Below, piece after piece: positions 24,301 to 34,740 of a stretch of DNA of 64,000 nucleotides (the first letter of the stretch is position 1; every line of letters begins with the position of its first letter). The translations under genes and the position numbers were made by a program. The notes beneath the pieces are model-generated. The model was not told where the DNA came from and searched no databases. It saw only the letters and a list, made by a program, of their open reading frames with translations. The DNA comes from Saxidomus purpurata (taxonomy: Eukaryota > Mollusca > Bivalvia > Venerida > Veneridae), in contig JAFMSR010000019.1 of NCBI GenBank assembly GCA_022818135.1, forward strand, positions 31,294,879 through 31,358,878, read 5' to 3'.

Positions 24301-27300
24301 AATACAATATCGAAATGTCGTTTATACTTATATTAATGAGTAAATATTCCTAAATATTCCTAAATATTTGGCTCAATATTAACACATATCTGTTTACAAG
24401 CTATATATCAACGATCTTTTTATTCATATCGAACATGTAAAAGTAGACATGGTATTAAGATGAAACAACATATTCCAACTCCGCTTGTTTGAGTTCATTG
24501 CCGAACATTTGCGTGTCTGCTTCGTATTATATCAGTGCAATTTCTTATAAACATTGCCGAAAAAAAATGAATGCTGAATGTTTAGAGATATCTCCTCCTG
24601 AAAACCTGAAATACGGTTATATTCGAACATAGAAAGTGTATATTAAAAAGTATTATGTCCTCCTGAATATCATGATAACCAAAAGAGACAACATTATGCA
24701 ATAACATGATTCTAGTGGCCAATATCATTGTTAGGGTTTTTACTGTAGATTTCCTGTTAATATTGAATGTTTGCAACAAATATATTTGGAAGTTATCATG
24801 GTACAGTACGCGAAAGTGTCCAAAACATACCAATCACCACAATTTAAAGTATGCGTGTTCATCGTAGTTTACAACCGTGGCGAGTGATCTCTCACAGTAT
24901 TGCGATAGGCCCGTGTAAAAGCATCGCGGTGTTCCTACATGACCGAATACGGTGGTTGTGGCTAAGCTTAACAGGGTGTACTATCATTGAAACACGGTGT
25001 CCGTTAACTCTTACTGATTTTTCTAACTATATTAGTTAAAATTTAATGTCTTATACAATTTTAAAAGCTTATAACATTTTGAACATTAATACAAAATGTA
25101 TGTGTGTTAACATTTAAGGCTGCACAGCCACAGTTGATGTGTAAATAGTTTGTCTTCCCTACAAAGTATTTAGATTTTAAATTATCAAAACATTGAAAGA
25201 ATATTTACGAATCTATTTAAAATACGCTGAAAGCTGACAGAATATCAAAATCGTTAATTGCTACGCTTTTCGTCCTTTTGCGGTACACATTTTCATAAAA
25301 CATTTCTATAGACTTTATCGATTTAACAATTAACATAAGTACCTCCTAATTGATAATTACTAAAGACATCTATCAAGAAAATAGACCTTTCAACAAAATA
25401 TGTGGGCGAGCAGCTTTAAAGCATATTTTTACGGGCATATAATCGCATGCGTGTTAAATGAATGAAACGCAGATTAATGTTTTATTTAATAACTGCTTTA
25501 AAAAAAAATATAGTAGTGCCTGTTAACGATATTTTGTCAGCACGTCTTTGTCAATGAAGTGTAATGTTTCTTATACATTTTGGATTATAGGCATAATAAC
25601 TTTGATATAGTTAAGTTATTGTAAGTAATACAATTGCAACACAATATTCTATATATCTGTATTCAATTGTCGTAATAGGAAACAATGCTTTTAAAACGTC
25701 TTAAGATCTTTTTGAAACTTCAACACGAAGTTGCGAAATAATTTGTTTTCATTTCACCGGCGCTCGTATTTAATTTTCTCATGCGTTTATTTGTATTAGC
25801 AACTTCTCTTTCAAAGCTTCGCGATTACGGATGTACATGAACCAAATCTGAAAAACGCAAATGGCATGAATATAAATTTTGTGATAAGAACATTTCCAAG
25901 ATAAATATATACGTACTTCTGTATAAAACCGGATTATTTTATAGATTTGTAGGAGGCTACCTTTATTACTTTCTTTATATAAAATAATACAAATTATTTT
26001 ATGATCAAATATTTTAATGGTAATGTATACATACACAGATGAAGATGTGGGATTAAGTAAATAATACTATCTCTTCTAACGGTATTACTTTCCGTTTCAG
26101 TTCGCAAAAACAATATTTTTGCCAACCCGGAAATACGACACGACGTTGCTTCTGTCACTACTGATGGTGTAACAAGAAAGGCATACACCCCCTTTCTACA
26201 ATACAGGTGTTCTTTCGAAATGGCAAATGGCGTTTCGTATAAGATAAACTGGTAATCTTGTCACATATAATGATATAAATTTACAATATTTACCGGAAAA
26301 AGACATTCACTCCCTTTCTGCAATACAGATGTTCTTTCGAAATGGAAGTTGGCTATTCGTAGAAAATAAACTGGTAATTTTGTCACATAGGATTATAAAA
26401 AAATAACCGAATAAAATGCAAGATATTATCTGACATTGTACTTTTTCTAATTTTACGATTCTTACAGCATGGAGCTTTACCTTACAATTAACGATAAAGT
26501 ACTGAACTATATATAAAATCACAATGACATAGACAGGTTATACGGGCAAGATTCTAACAACTTAAACAACATTCACTAACTGTCTACTGTGCGTAAAATA
26601 CTGATGTCATTACAAAATACAATGTTTCATTGTTAAATAATTCAGGTACATCAACGGCACATGGCAACTGCAAACAGGCCCTTCATCTCTGTCAGATGAT
26701 CTAGTTTTTAGGGAGAATTATTTGACGGATCTTTCACCTGGTTATGAAGTACGACTTTCCTACGACATTTACATTTAAACATTGTTTGATGCTTTATACA
26801 AGACTATGTAATTTGTTCGTTTTATGATACATATATAAACAGTTTTATTTAGAAATGATGAAATTTCTTCAAACAAAAGAAATCAAGCTATAACATTTAT
26901 CTTCAGGGCTAATTTGTTTTCAAATTTGGATATTCATTTATTTCAAAGGTACAATGCATGGTAATTGCAATGTCCGGGAACCATTTCAACGAATCACTCA
27001 GTGACGTTTTCTATGCTGGCTGGAAAGTATGCTTACATTTCACTCAAATAACTTTTAAATTGATATGAATCCACTTTCAATAATGAAATAAAATATATTC
27101 CAGCGGTGTTCATCGTCTAATAGCAATTATTTGGAGTTCTGAATAGTTATATTCTATGCGGATAATTATTTAACATCATGCGCCAGAAAAAATGGAGTCA
27201 TTTGTGACGTCACACCGTCAAAACTTTGTTTATGGCATAATCAAACCTAATTGTTCGTGTCTTTGTTTATAGTGAGTCGTGTTAGAACTACTAATATTAG

Positions 27301-30300
27301 GCACTGAATAATGTTAAGTATTAGTTAAAGTATACGTTAGTTTAAAACTACAACATTTGCAATGTTCCATGCTCCTATAACATGAATGGCAAGTGATTAT
27401 CTTATTTTAAAGTTGCCAGTAAGAGGGTTAACAGGCTATCCCTTGAGTGCTTCAATCTTTGTAAATCCAAAACCGACCAGAGACCGTTTAGGACTAAACT
27501 TTTGCTCGCATCCGTCCGTTTGTCCGTCAGTGAGTATGTCAGTCAGTCCATTCGAACTTCATATCCGAGCTGCATCGCCTCTATGAATTTATCTTCATAT
27601 ATGTGTTGCGAATAACAGTAAGGCGTGTCGTAGGGCTCGACCATGCAGTAAAAGGCTTTATGACAATACGTCGTGTCCAGGCTTTTGCATCTACGTGACT
27701 TGTATATACTTATTTTTAGACCATTTCATACAGTATAGTGTTGCTTTCAATCCAGCCTGCCGTGCACCAAACACAAGGAGATACCTCGAAGGCCAATGTG
27801 GCACTTAGGGCTCAAAACCTTTAATGTCGAATTATCTACCAGTATGTCTTGTCCGAGCTGTAACGTCTGACTGTTCATGACTGTGAACCTTTTTTAGTAT
27901 CAAACCACAAACCAATAGTCAGTGACAATTACTTGTGTCACTACAAATGCCCTGCAAAACTAGATAATGGGCATGTGAGTGTCTGACATGTGCCTTTAGT
28001 ACAATATACATGTTCAACTATTGTGTCGTTTTGTGATTTTGAATCTTTTTTTAACCTTCATACAAGGAGCTTTAGAGTTTGCAGTCAATTTTAGAATGTT
28101 CTACGTTAATGCATAACTGTGGACATTGGGCAATATTCGGATAGTCTAGATTGACTAATCAATAAGTAGCAATTATTTGTGATGTCATTTTAAATAACCC
28201 ACCCCCTTAAAATACAGCCTGACATTTGCTTTGATTACTATCTTTGTACCCTTGCATTTAAAATTAAGTAGCTTTAGTTCTTTCTTTTGGATTGATGTAC
28301 TTGTAAGTTTTAAAACGTGTGAAACAGTTCTGTATTGTCACAATAATATACACATGCATATGTTTCCTTTCAAACTATGGAACGTAGCGCCTAAAACTGC
28401 ATGTGATTTAAGGTCCAGAAGTTTATTGTGTTGCGTACTAAAACAAGAGTACAGGAAGGACTATTTTCTTTTTGACTGTTTGTTCATGGTCACGACTGAA
28501 ATGTGCATTGTACATATCTTGTTTCAGCATTATTTCAACTTAAAATGCAACCGTTTTAAGACATGATATATACTTAAGCATACATTCTTGCGACAGCTTT
28601 CAGATGGTTCCATTTCATTGAGTAAGAGCGGGTTTGCCACTGTTACATTAAGGCAGACAATTCCATTAGGTTGTTATTACTTCGACGACGAGATGCCTCA
28701 GTGTTTTGAAGCACTATCGCTTGTAGACCCATTCTATAATCCGGATACTTGTGCTGGCACCATCCGAGTACAAAATGGCGATGATCCTGGCAAATCGTCT
28801 ATTACTGTGAAGGTACGTTTACAAGTGTACAGCTTAACATCCAGTACTAATTGACTTTAAAGATGGTCATAATTTCACTTTGAATATTGTAACTGTTTTG
28901 TTCAGTTTGATTTCTTGAATATTTGCATGCATTAACATCGTCGATTTTTTTAAGCATTTCAAATAAGTTCTGATTAATTATACAAACGGGTCTAGAGCGA
29001 ATTACACGCAGCTCAGCAAAATGTTGGTCAATATGTGTTTCCCAAAGAGCCTTGCCTCAGATTTTGCACAGCACTATAGTACCTTCCTGAAGACGTATAT
29101 CTGATAGAAAATTAGGCATCATAGTCAGGCAAAGTTTTGTTTTCAACATGACAAATACTAGATGATTTTACTTTACTTTTCTTTTATGTTTTTGAAATTT
29201 AGAGCTTAAAGAAAGGAGAAGAAACGACAAGTATAAAACACAAATTTAAACTTTCTACTGTCGACAATGACTATGATGATAATACGAAATTCGACCTAGA
29301 AATGTATGTTACACACAGTACAGGAGGCACCACTCAAAAAGCCGTTAGAACGGAAGTATTGTATCATTTTATATTTTAAGTTTAATCATGTTACATGTGT
29401 ATATAAATGGAAGTTATATTCGCCTTTATAGCAGTTCTTTACCAAATTTACCATGCATGATATTAAGAATCTTTCTGGAATGTGTTTAGTTAAGTATCAA
29501 ATAGAAGTCCCACTGGTAGACAGTGTCTATTAAGTATATAGTTAAATAGCTGCACCGGTAGACAGTTAAAGAGCTCAATACCAAATTCCAGTAGATTTCC
29601 GTGAAAACGTGTATCGAGTCACATCATATTTTTACAAATATATGTTCGGAATGGTCTTGAATTGTGAATACTAATTGTTTTATCTTAAAATAAACTTAAG
29701 CACTCAATTTATATCTTCCTTCAGATTATCCCACTGAAATATTCAAACATATGTTTCAGATTGTTGGCGCTGTTCACGTAAGTACATATACTCTTAACTC
29801 CAGTGTGACAAACAAAGCCTTTACCTTAAAATGGTAGCACGTCTGTATTTATTCTTTGTAGCTGAGAGTACCGATACATATAAATTGAAAAATACTAAAA
29901 GATTTTCATTAAACACATTGTTCCAAAAGAAATATATTGTATATGTCTCCACTTTTAAATTTGATTTAATGCCATACCTTTATGAGAGGCGATTGTTGTT
30001 CTAAAAAGGTTGATGTAACGGACAATGCAAGACATTGGAACAAGAAATGTTATTCGCACCTTGACCCTCACCTTAAGACGCCAGATGGACTGTAAGATAT
30101 TTATTACAAATTTTGTATCTTTTGACTCACTAAAAATAATTTGCTTAAAAGTTGGATACTAATTATGGAACCCTGAAACAAAATAAGAACGAAATCATTC
30201 CCAAAATTTATTTAATTGAATGCACGCTTATGTTCCTAAGTATCACATGGAACGAGGATCACTTGATCTGTCACTAGTTCACATTTAATCATCGCGTGTC

Positions 30301-32261
30301 TGTTCAGAGCAAATGAGGGAGTAGTTACAGATGATCACAGATATTCAATCTAAAATAAACTCGCTTTAGAAAAATTAGTACAACTAAATTGCAACGAAAA
30401 GAGAGTACTATGGCTTTTACTCAGATCAAGAGTTTAGACAGAATTAGTAAAACTTATATTTGTCAAACATGAATATTACGATCACAGATTTAGGCAATTC
30501 TTACAAATTAAAACATGATCATATGTACAATAAAATGATTTAAAGCGTTGCAAATCCTTTTGATTTAAATGAAAAAGTCGAAATTTGTATTTTGTTTTGT
30601 AAAGTTTCTTTTAAACTTCAACAGGATATTGTAAATCCGAATACGTTGTGAGGAAGAAATGGTTTCGTTTTGTTCCAAATCTTTACCTTAGCTTAATGAA
30701 ACATATATTAACATTTTACATACAACAATGGAACAATCCTAATCAATTAGCTTTATGCTGGTACATGTATATGTATGTGTCAATTCATTGCAAAAATATC
30801 TAACAAACTGTCTTGAAATTTAAGAAATGAACTGTAATTAAAGTTTTTAATTGCCAATGTTTTAGGCACTTCGAAATGCAGAAAGAACATGATCACATAC
30901 TGTACTTGAATGAAGCGCATCAAACCGAGGTAAGTTAAAGGGTCTTGATTTTAAAAGGAATGTTTATCATGCACTTGTGTATTCATTTGTATCTCGATAA
31001 CACATCAGCAATGTAACAATATACCGCAAGGTTTCTACTAAAATAAGATGTCAATAAAAAGAAACATAACACTGTTCATCAGAAAGATTGCACGCGATTG
31101 TCATTTAGTTTTTAGCATCAATGTTACAAGTAGCCTTATTAAATCAAACATCACTGGGCTTTAATACATTGTTGCATTTCAGCTTTCACACATTGTTGCA
31201 TTTCACAATACAATCAGTGTATAAAGGGTAATTAAAAAGCATGTTTCTTATTTTTTAACAATTTACAAATAACCCGTGACAAGCTTTCAGTGTTAAAATT
31301 ATTCTAAATATATGTAACGGTGATAATTAAAGATATCATAACTTTGACAATTTAACTGTAAAAAAGGACATTTCCTACGTAACGGACATTTAATTTCCTA
31401 ATTATAAGTATTCATCGTAATAATTTTCCTACCGTGTTGATAAATCAATTTAGATTCAGCAATCAGCTAGATATTGTTATCCGGGTTGGACTGGAGGAGC
31501 AGTTTGTGCTTGTGGTATTGCCATTAGGGTTGGTGCAGATGCCTTCGTAATCAATACATGTCATGACAGCAATTTTACATTTGACTATATCCGAAAAGAT
31601 GACGGAGGCATAATTGATATTGTAAAACAAAACGACTATTACTACAAGGTTTGTATTTTTTTTATACTGATTACTCTTTTCGTTCTAAAAATAAAAATCC
31701 TTTAAATAGCTATAGGTCTAGTCGCAAGTGTAAAGTTTGAAGGTTCGTAATAATAATGCTATTTTCATTGATTATTGGTTCCTGGTCGGTTCAATTTCAT
31801 CGAAATTTAACAGATTACTAGTATCACTTGTATATAAAATAGCCGATGAATGTATAGGTAGCTACCTGTAAATATTTTGTCGTTTTTAAGCCGCATGAAT
31901 CCGAAAATAAAATTTTTCAGAGCATCATTCTTATAACTGATCAAGATACTTTTGAAAAACTGTATAATTAGAAATCCTTTACCACACCTGATTTGTTTAT
32001 TCTTGTTTGTATACAAATGCAACTAGACTGTTTAAACATTTTGCAGTTCACTTTACCTATTGGTACAGTAGTCGACGTATTTCTTCATACATGGAGCAAT
32101 ACAATTAACATCCACATATATATGGCGGCTAAAGACTTTCGCAACGTTGTCGGTTTATGTGGATATTTCGATGGAAATAGAACAAATGACCTTCTGCATA
32201 GGAATAATGTAACAGTTTCGTACGACCGAAATACGAATTATGCATTTTCAGATAGTTGGAA
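9293..32261 (+). CDS. Gene 1: VWDE-like type I membrane protein, 5' 16 exons
   Basis: Sixteen exons join in frame: 9293-9374, 16940-17131, 17363-17551, 18780-18797, 23182-23376, 23688-23891, 26101-26251, 26646-26748, 26949-27026, 28597-28812, 29203-29355, 29760-29777, 30009-30091, 30866-30929, 31454-31648, 32047-32261 (718 residues so far). Order: signal peptide; D8C-like modules at about residues 28-154 and 161-293; beta-rich region 294-527; VWD domain from about 534, with CYSHLDPHLKTPDG, VCACGIAIRVGADAF and VVGLCGYFDG. This matches von Willebrand factor D and EGF domain proteins (VWDE). All junctions are GT-AG. The ATG was chosen because it opens a clear signal peptide and its phase-1 donor fits exon 2. 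The gene is cut by the 500-N gap, so the EGF, transmembrane and tail exons expected from gene 2 are not visible. Role at the cell surface is inferred from domains; VWDE-like naming is well supported. Confidence 0.85.
11820..12490. repeat. CG-rich repeat with CGTACGATGTCCG motifs (copy A)
   Basis: Variants of GTACGATGTCCGTACG, CGCACGGTGTCCGAACGG and CGTACGATGCCCG recur many times in both orientations in a locally CG-rich stretch. The layout suggests the end region of an unrecognised transposon or satellite-like family. Small open frames are present but match nothing known to me. Confidence 0.6.
12362..12402. repeat. Near-perfect hairpin, copy A
   Basis: ACTCGGGAGCTCGGTGAAA pairs with TTTCACCAAGTTCCCGAGT around a very short loop, with one wobble and one or two mismatches. 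It is kept unchanged in copy B (33592-33632). Confidence 0.7.
13276..13500. repeat. Dispersed repeat with GCCTCCGAAGG and (GTCC)n, copy A
   Basis: It begins TATGCCTCCGAAGGATGGCA, runs into CGCACCGTCCGTCTGTCC and a CCGTCCGTG run, then phrases like GGACTGTAACTTTGTCATGC. Repeats of this form are common in bivalve DNA in my experience; the right limit is uncertain. Confidence 0.65.
15537..15603 (-). repeat. tRNA-like segment with A and B boxes, copy A
   Basis: Read on the minus strand it has TAGCGTAGTGG (A box) and AGTTCGAGTCC (B box) with tRNA-like spacing. Stem pairing in the T and anticodon arms is poor, so a tRNA pseudogene or SINE head is more likely than a working tRNA. Confidence 0.5.
15614..15623. 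other. Transposon footprint-like site TACAAATGTA
   Basis: At the point where copy B carries the 5.6-kb TA-flanked element, copy A has TA-CAAATG-TA. The element ends are CA... and ...TG, so CA and TG next to the two TAs look like remnants of its termini left by excision. Confidence 0.5.
15990..16255. repeat. CTG/CAG-type trinucleotide-rich stretch, copy A
   Basis: Irregular TGC/CTG triplets on the left (15991-16135) are followed by AGTAGTAGCAG and related triplets (16165-16255). It is cryptically simple sequence, also present at 42890-43140; no coding frame is supported. Confidence 0.6.
16397..16508. repeat. 58-bp VNTR, two units (copy A)
   Basis: The unit starts GCGAGTAAGCGAGTAAGCGA and ends GGTTCAGGTTGGGT. 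There are two units here (the first starts a few bases short) and three in copy B. Units are essentially identical, so the change is recent. Confidence 0.9.
16940..17131 (+). CDS. Gene 1 exon 2, first half of D8C-like module 1
   Basis: It encodes DTCENIQNTS..., ending in DKKCFASWVDGLVVLLG. The late Cys (residue 79) with Trp83 and the following HP in exon 3 fit the 'C-G-T...W-L-x-G-x-H-P' core of D8C domains. Phase 1 at both ends, 192 bases. It differs from the gene 2 copy at three bases; one changes Trp83 to Ser. Confidence 0.8.
17363..17551 (+). CDS. Gene 1 exon 3, second half of D8C-like module 1
   Basis: It encodes GKHPDIENIG..., with Cys at residues 110, 118, 129 and 153 in DACSLNRKGLCLW, VKAIKCDGTLYY and HYICF. 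The pattern HP-x(n)-V/A-C-x(n)-C-x-W-x(n)-V-x-C-x(n)-C suits D8C. Phase 1 at both ends. In gene 2 the last Cys is Tyr. Confidence 0.8.
18780..18797 (+). CDS. Gene 1 exon 4, 18-nt microexon
   Basis: CTCCTTTCAG and GTAAGT bound 18 bases encoding DAIYRD in phase 1. The same microexon, encoding DAIYTD, occurs in gene 2 at 45451-45468, which supports it strongly. It links the two D8C-like modules. Removing it keeps frame. Confidence 0.75.
21056..21663. repeat. Long inverted repeat, left arm
   Basis: About 600 bases pair with 21971-22600, for example around CACCTGTCCCG and TTGATCCTGGGGTGCGAGAA. Pairing is interrupted by small changes. The arms are separated by about 300 bases holding an element end. 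Confidence 0.8.
21971..22600. repeat. Long inverted repeat, right arm
   Basis: The reverse complement of this block follows 21056-21663. Landmarks are GGGACAGGTGGGAGACAGTT, AACGGAAAGGACATAATG and TTTCTCGCACCCCAGGATCA. Confidence 0.8.
23182..23376 (+). CDS. Gene 1 exon 5, first half of D8C-like module 2
   Basis: It encodes TCSDSDKLYYAGSVDG... with VINFSHGDIKLGWYNGFING and DECFLNDFG. Start Cys, Trp and late Cys repeat the layout of exon 2, suggesting a duplicated module. Phase 1 at both ends. About 69% identical at protein level to gene 2 exon 5. Confidence 0.8.
23688..23891 (+). CDS. Gene 1 exon 6, second half of D8C-like module 2
   Basis: It encodes EPLSQTISETPAKLAICYVD..., with GNCHGYIYARACNGQIQFD and DVCF. 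The Cys order (C, C, C-N-G, C-F) parallels exon 3. Phase 1 at both ends, 204 bases; gene 2 has one codon more. Confidence 0.8.
26101..26251 (+). CDS. Gene 1 exon 7
   Basis: It encodes IRKNNIFANPEIRHDV... then FLQYRCSFEMANGVSYKIN. The F/Y-x-C-x-F ... Y-K-I-N-W pattern resembles an Ig-like beta sheet found before the VWD domain in VWDE relatives. Phase 1 in, 2 out. A decayed duplicate of its 3' half lies in the next intron. Confidence 0.8.
26296..26390 (+). pseudogene. Decayed duplicate of gene 1 exon 7
   Basis: This intron segment repeats the 3' half of exon 7 and its donor (CTGCAATACAGATG..., TGTTCTTTCGAAATGG, AATAAACTGGTAAT). Read in the exon frame it gives LQYRCSFEMEVGYS followed by TAG at 26360-26362, so it cannot be used as a substitute exon. 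It lacks an equivalent in gene 2. Confidence 0.75.
26646..26748 (+). CDS. Gene 1 exon 8
   Basis: It completes Trp from exon 7 and encodes WYINGTWQLQTGPSS... to DLSPGYE, then GTACGA. Phase 2 in, 0 out. Closely similar in gene 2 (48991-49093). Confidence 0.8.
26949..27026 (+). CDS. Gene 1 exon 9
   Basis: It encodes VQCMVIAMSGNHFNES then LSDVFYAGWK. The V-x-C ... S-D-x-F-x-A-G-x ending is the end of the Ig-like segment in VWDE relatives. Phase 0 at both ends, 78 bases, the same in gene 2. Confidence 0.8.
27027..28596 (+). other. Gene 1 intron 9
   Basis: It holds a short GTCCGTC-type repeat at about 27505-27545. The gene 2 intron has a related but diverged block near 49610-49700. No exon was seen. 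Confidence 0.45.
28597..28812 (+). CDS. Gene 1 exon 10
   Basis: It starts after GCGACAG and encodes LSDGSISLSKSGFATVTLRQ, then TIPLGCYYFDDEMPQCFEAL and CAGTIRVQNGDDPGKS. The start was set by alignment with gene 2 exon 10, giving 216 bases in both. Phase 0 at both ends. The three Cys are conserved between copies. Confidence 0.78.
29203..29355 (+). CDS. Gene 1 exon 11
   Basis: It encodes SLKKGEETTSIKHKFKLSTV then a DxDYDD acidic loop and HSTGGTTQKAVRTE, stopping at GTATTG. Length 153 and phase 0 match gene 2. Confidence 0.78.
29760..29777 (+). CDS. Gene 1 exon 12, 18-nt microexon
   Basis: ATGTTTCAG and GTAAGT bound six codons, IVGAVH. Gene 2 has IVGAFH at the same place. It lies just before the VWD exon and is phase 0, so skipping would be silent for frame. 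Confidence 0.75.
30009..30091 (+). CDS. Gene 1 exon 13, start of VWD domain
   Basis: It encodes VDVTDNARHWNKKCYSHLDP then HLKTPDG. The C-x-S-H-x-D-P-H-x-x-T-x-D-G motif is the signature start of VWD domains. Phase 0 in, 2 out. Confidence 0.88.
30866..30929 (+). CDS. Gene 1 exon 14, VWD domain
   Basis: It encodes LHFEMQKEHDHILYLNEAHQ then TE. The F-E-M-Q ... L-Y core follows the DPH motif as expected. Gene 2 has RECDG where this copy has KEHDH, so a Cys differs between paralogues. Confidence 0.8.
31454..31648 (+). CDS. Gene 1 exon 15, VWD domain
   Basis: It encodes IQQSARYCYPGWTGGAVCAC then GIAIRVGADAFVINTC and FDYIRKDDGG. The GAVCACGIAIR ... DAFVINTC block is characteristic of the VWDE-type VWD domain. 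Phase 0 at both ends. Confidence 0.88.
32047..32261 (+). CDS. Gene 1 exon 16, end of VWD core
   Basis: It encodes FTLPIGTVVDVFLHTWSNT..., MAAKDFRNVVGLCGYFDGNR and a final FSDSWK split by the phase-2 donor. V-x-G-L-C-G-x-F-D-G-N is the conserved VWD core. The 500-N gap starts 85 bases after it. Confidence 0.88.
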
Positions 32262-32346
32262 GTAAGTATGATTTCTAACTACGAGGGGAGTTCGAAATGA
32301 ATAGTGTACTGTACTTCGTAACCTTAAAATCTTACTTAAACGCGAA

Positions 32347-32846
32347 NNNNNNNNNNNNNNNNNNNNNNNNNNNNNNNNNNNNNNNNNNNNNNNNNNNNNN
32401 NNNNNNNNNNNNNNNNNNNNNNNNNNNNNNNNNNNNNNNNNNNNNNNNNNNNNNNNNNNNNNNNNNNNNNNNNNNNNNNNNNNNNNNNNNNNNNNNNNNN
32501 NNNNNNNNNNNNNNNNNNNNNNNNNNNNNNNNNNNNNNNNNNNNNNNNNNNNNNNNNNNNNNNNNNNNNNNNNNNNNNNNNNNNNNNNNNNNNNNNNNNN
32601 NNNNNNNNNNNNNNNNNNNNNNNNNNNNNNNNNNNNNNNNNNNNNNNNNNNNNNNNNNNNNNNNNNNNNNNNNNNNNNNNNNNNNNNNNNNNNNNNNNNN
32701 NNNNNNNNNNNNNNNNNNNNNNNNNNNNNNNNNNNNNNNNNNNNNNNNNNNNNNNNNNNNNNNNNNNNNNNNNNNNNNNNNNNNNNNNNNNNNNNNNNNN
32801 NNNNNNNNNNNNNNNNNNNNNNNNNNNNNNNNNNNNNNNNNNNNNN
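32347..32846. other. Assembly gap, exactly 500 N
   Basis: The run is 500 N, the same as the second gap, so it is probably a placeholder of unknown true length. It should hide the 3' exons of gene 1 and the first exon of gene 2. Confidence 0.95.
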
Positions 32847-33059
32847 ACGAACTATCGCCGTTTATTTAAACTTTAAACCGATTTCGATGTATATGGGGTC
32901 GTTTTAAGACGATTTGATGTATCACCGGGTTCTAAAGAGAACTGTAAACGAGAGAATTCATTGAAACAACAATTATGAAGAAGAATCATTGTTGCTCGGG
33001 CGGGGCCCGATTAACGTATGTGTTCAATTATAAACGATAAAGAAAAAAAAACAGAAACA

Positions 33060-33730
33060 CCGCTATATCCGTACGATGTCCGTACGATTTATAATTTTTT
33101 TGCAATCAAAATATAACTTTCAAAACTTGGATATGTAGCGAAAGTAACGATTATAACATAATTGTTGTTTCAATGAATTCTCTTCAAATTCTGTACGGTC
33201 TGCACATGTGTTCGCACGGTGCACGTACGTTATCCGCACGGTGTCCGAACGGCAAGAATATACTAGTTCAGCAATATCTGAAAATTTCTCTTTTTTACTA
33301 TAATCGTCAAGGATATCGTATCGAGTCTTTACGACAAACGTAACAACCTGCGGGTCTCGTGTGGTCATCGTAAGGTCCCCACCCGATGTCCGTTGTACCG
33401 TACGAACGTCTTATGTTGAACGTGCTACTCTCCTATGACAGTCGTGCGAGCATCGGCAAGCTTTTACGGGCCTTGAGGTGTTCCAAATCCGCAGGGACAT
33501 CGTACGATGCCCGTTTAAGCTCTATCGTTGCCGTTGCGGTGCTTTTGCGGGGCTGCTCCAGGCATCAAACAATTATATGAGCTCGGCCAGAACTCGGGAG
33601 CTCGGTGAAACATTTTCACCAAGTTCCCGAGTCCTCTTATTGTTAAAAAAGTCTTTACGATGCTCGCAAGAGTCTACGATGTCCGCATGTTTGATTTTGC
33701 AAAATTTCGAAGTACGAAGCTTAGTAGAGT
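33060..33730. repeat. CG-rich repeat with CGTACGATGTCCG motifs (copy B)
   Basis: Counterpart of 11820-12490 with only a few changes, including the same hairpin at 33592-33632. Confidence 0.6.
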
Positions 33731-34508
33731 TAATGTGACCACGGTATAACGCATCCGAGATGTATTTCTTGATGTCAGAAGTCTGTCATGTTCATATTTC
33801 GTTATTTCAAAAGAAGTGGATGATAACTGATTTAGTGTAATAACCAATTTCAACAATTCATAATAATGACAAGTACTTTCATCATTTCCAGTTTAAGTTA
33901 TTATAGCATGGATTTTTAATCCCTCGGTTTTCTACACGGCAATGCGATATGGTCGGCAGTATGCATAAATACAATGTAGATCATATGCATTCCATTTTGT
34001 CAAATGTCATATAACAACTTCAGTATGTTTCTTACAGTATGTAAGATTATTTTATAAAAATAAAAATATATTGGTGTGAACCAAACGTATGCATTGTCGT
34101 ATGCATGACGATGTGAAAAGACCGCCGATTGCCGGGGATATAAACTGTTTTTTTCCCTTAAACATTAAAATATGTTTTATGAAAACAGGCGCAAAATATT
34201 ACACAGGAAAATGTAACTACAAGCAATGTCAAGAAATAATATGTGGGTCCGGTCCCCTACCCCAATTGCGAGCCTGTTAGTATAATCACTGACAAATAAC
34301 AACATCTTTATATGTGATTGAGATCTATATAACCTTAACCATTTAAGGAAGTTTAAGTGGTATACTAGAGTCAAATTACCCGTCCGTCTATCTGTCTACC
34401 ATGTGTCTGAACATATTTTGTTCGCGCTATTTCTCAGCAACTACTCGCACGATCACATCAATGAACGTTTACAGGAGTGATTCTCGGCATATTTCGCTCA
34501 GATAATTT

Positions 34509-34740
34509 TTATGCCTCCGAAGGATGGCATATTAAAATCGCACCGTCCGTCTGTCCGTCCGTCCGTGTGTCCATGCGTCCCCACTTACACATTCGTGTCC
34601 GGACTGTAACTTTGTCATGCATTGAAGGATTTTAAAATTACTTGGCACAAATGTTCGGCACATCACGCCGATGTGTCGCGTGCAAGACCCATGTCCCTAC
34701 CTTATAGGTCAACGTAAAACTTTGTGCTTAAAAGTAACGA
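34509..34740. repeat. Dispersed repeat with GCCTCCGAAGG and (GTCC)n, copy B
   Basis: Counterpart of 13276-13500 within the segmental duplication. Confidence 0.65.

Noticed and set aside
28231..28566. 111-codon plus-strand frame just before gene 1 exon 10
   Set aside because: It lies in intron 9, has no counterpart in gene 2 and no recognisable domain.
32297..32869. 190-codon open frame
   Set aside because: It is made almost wholly of gap N bases.
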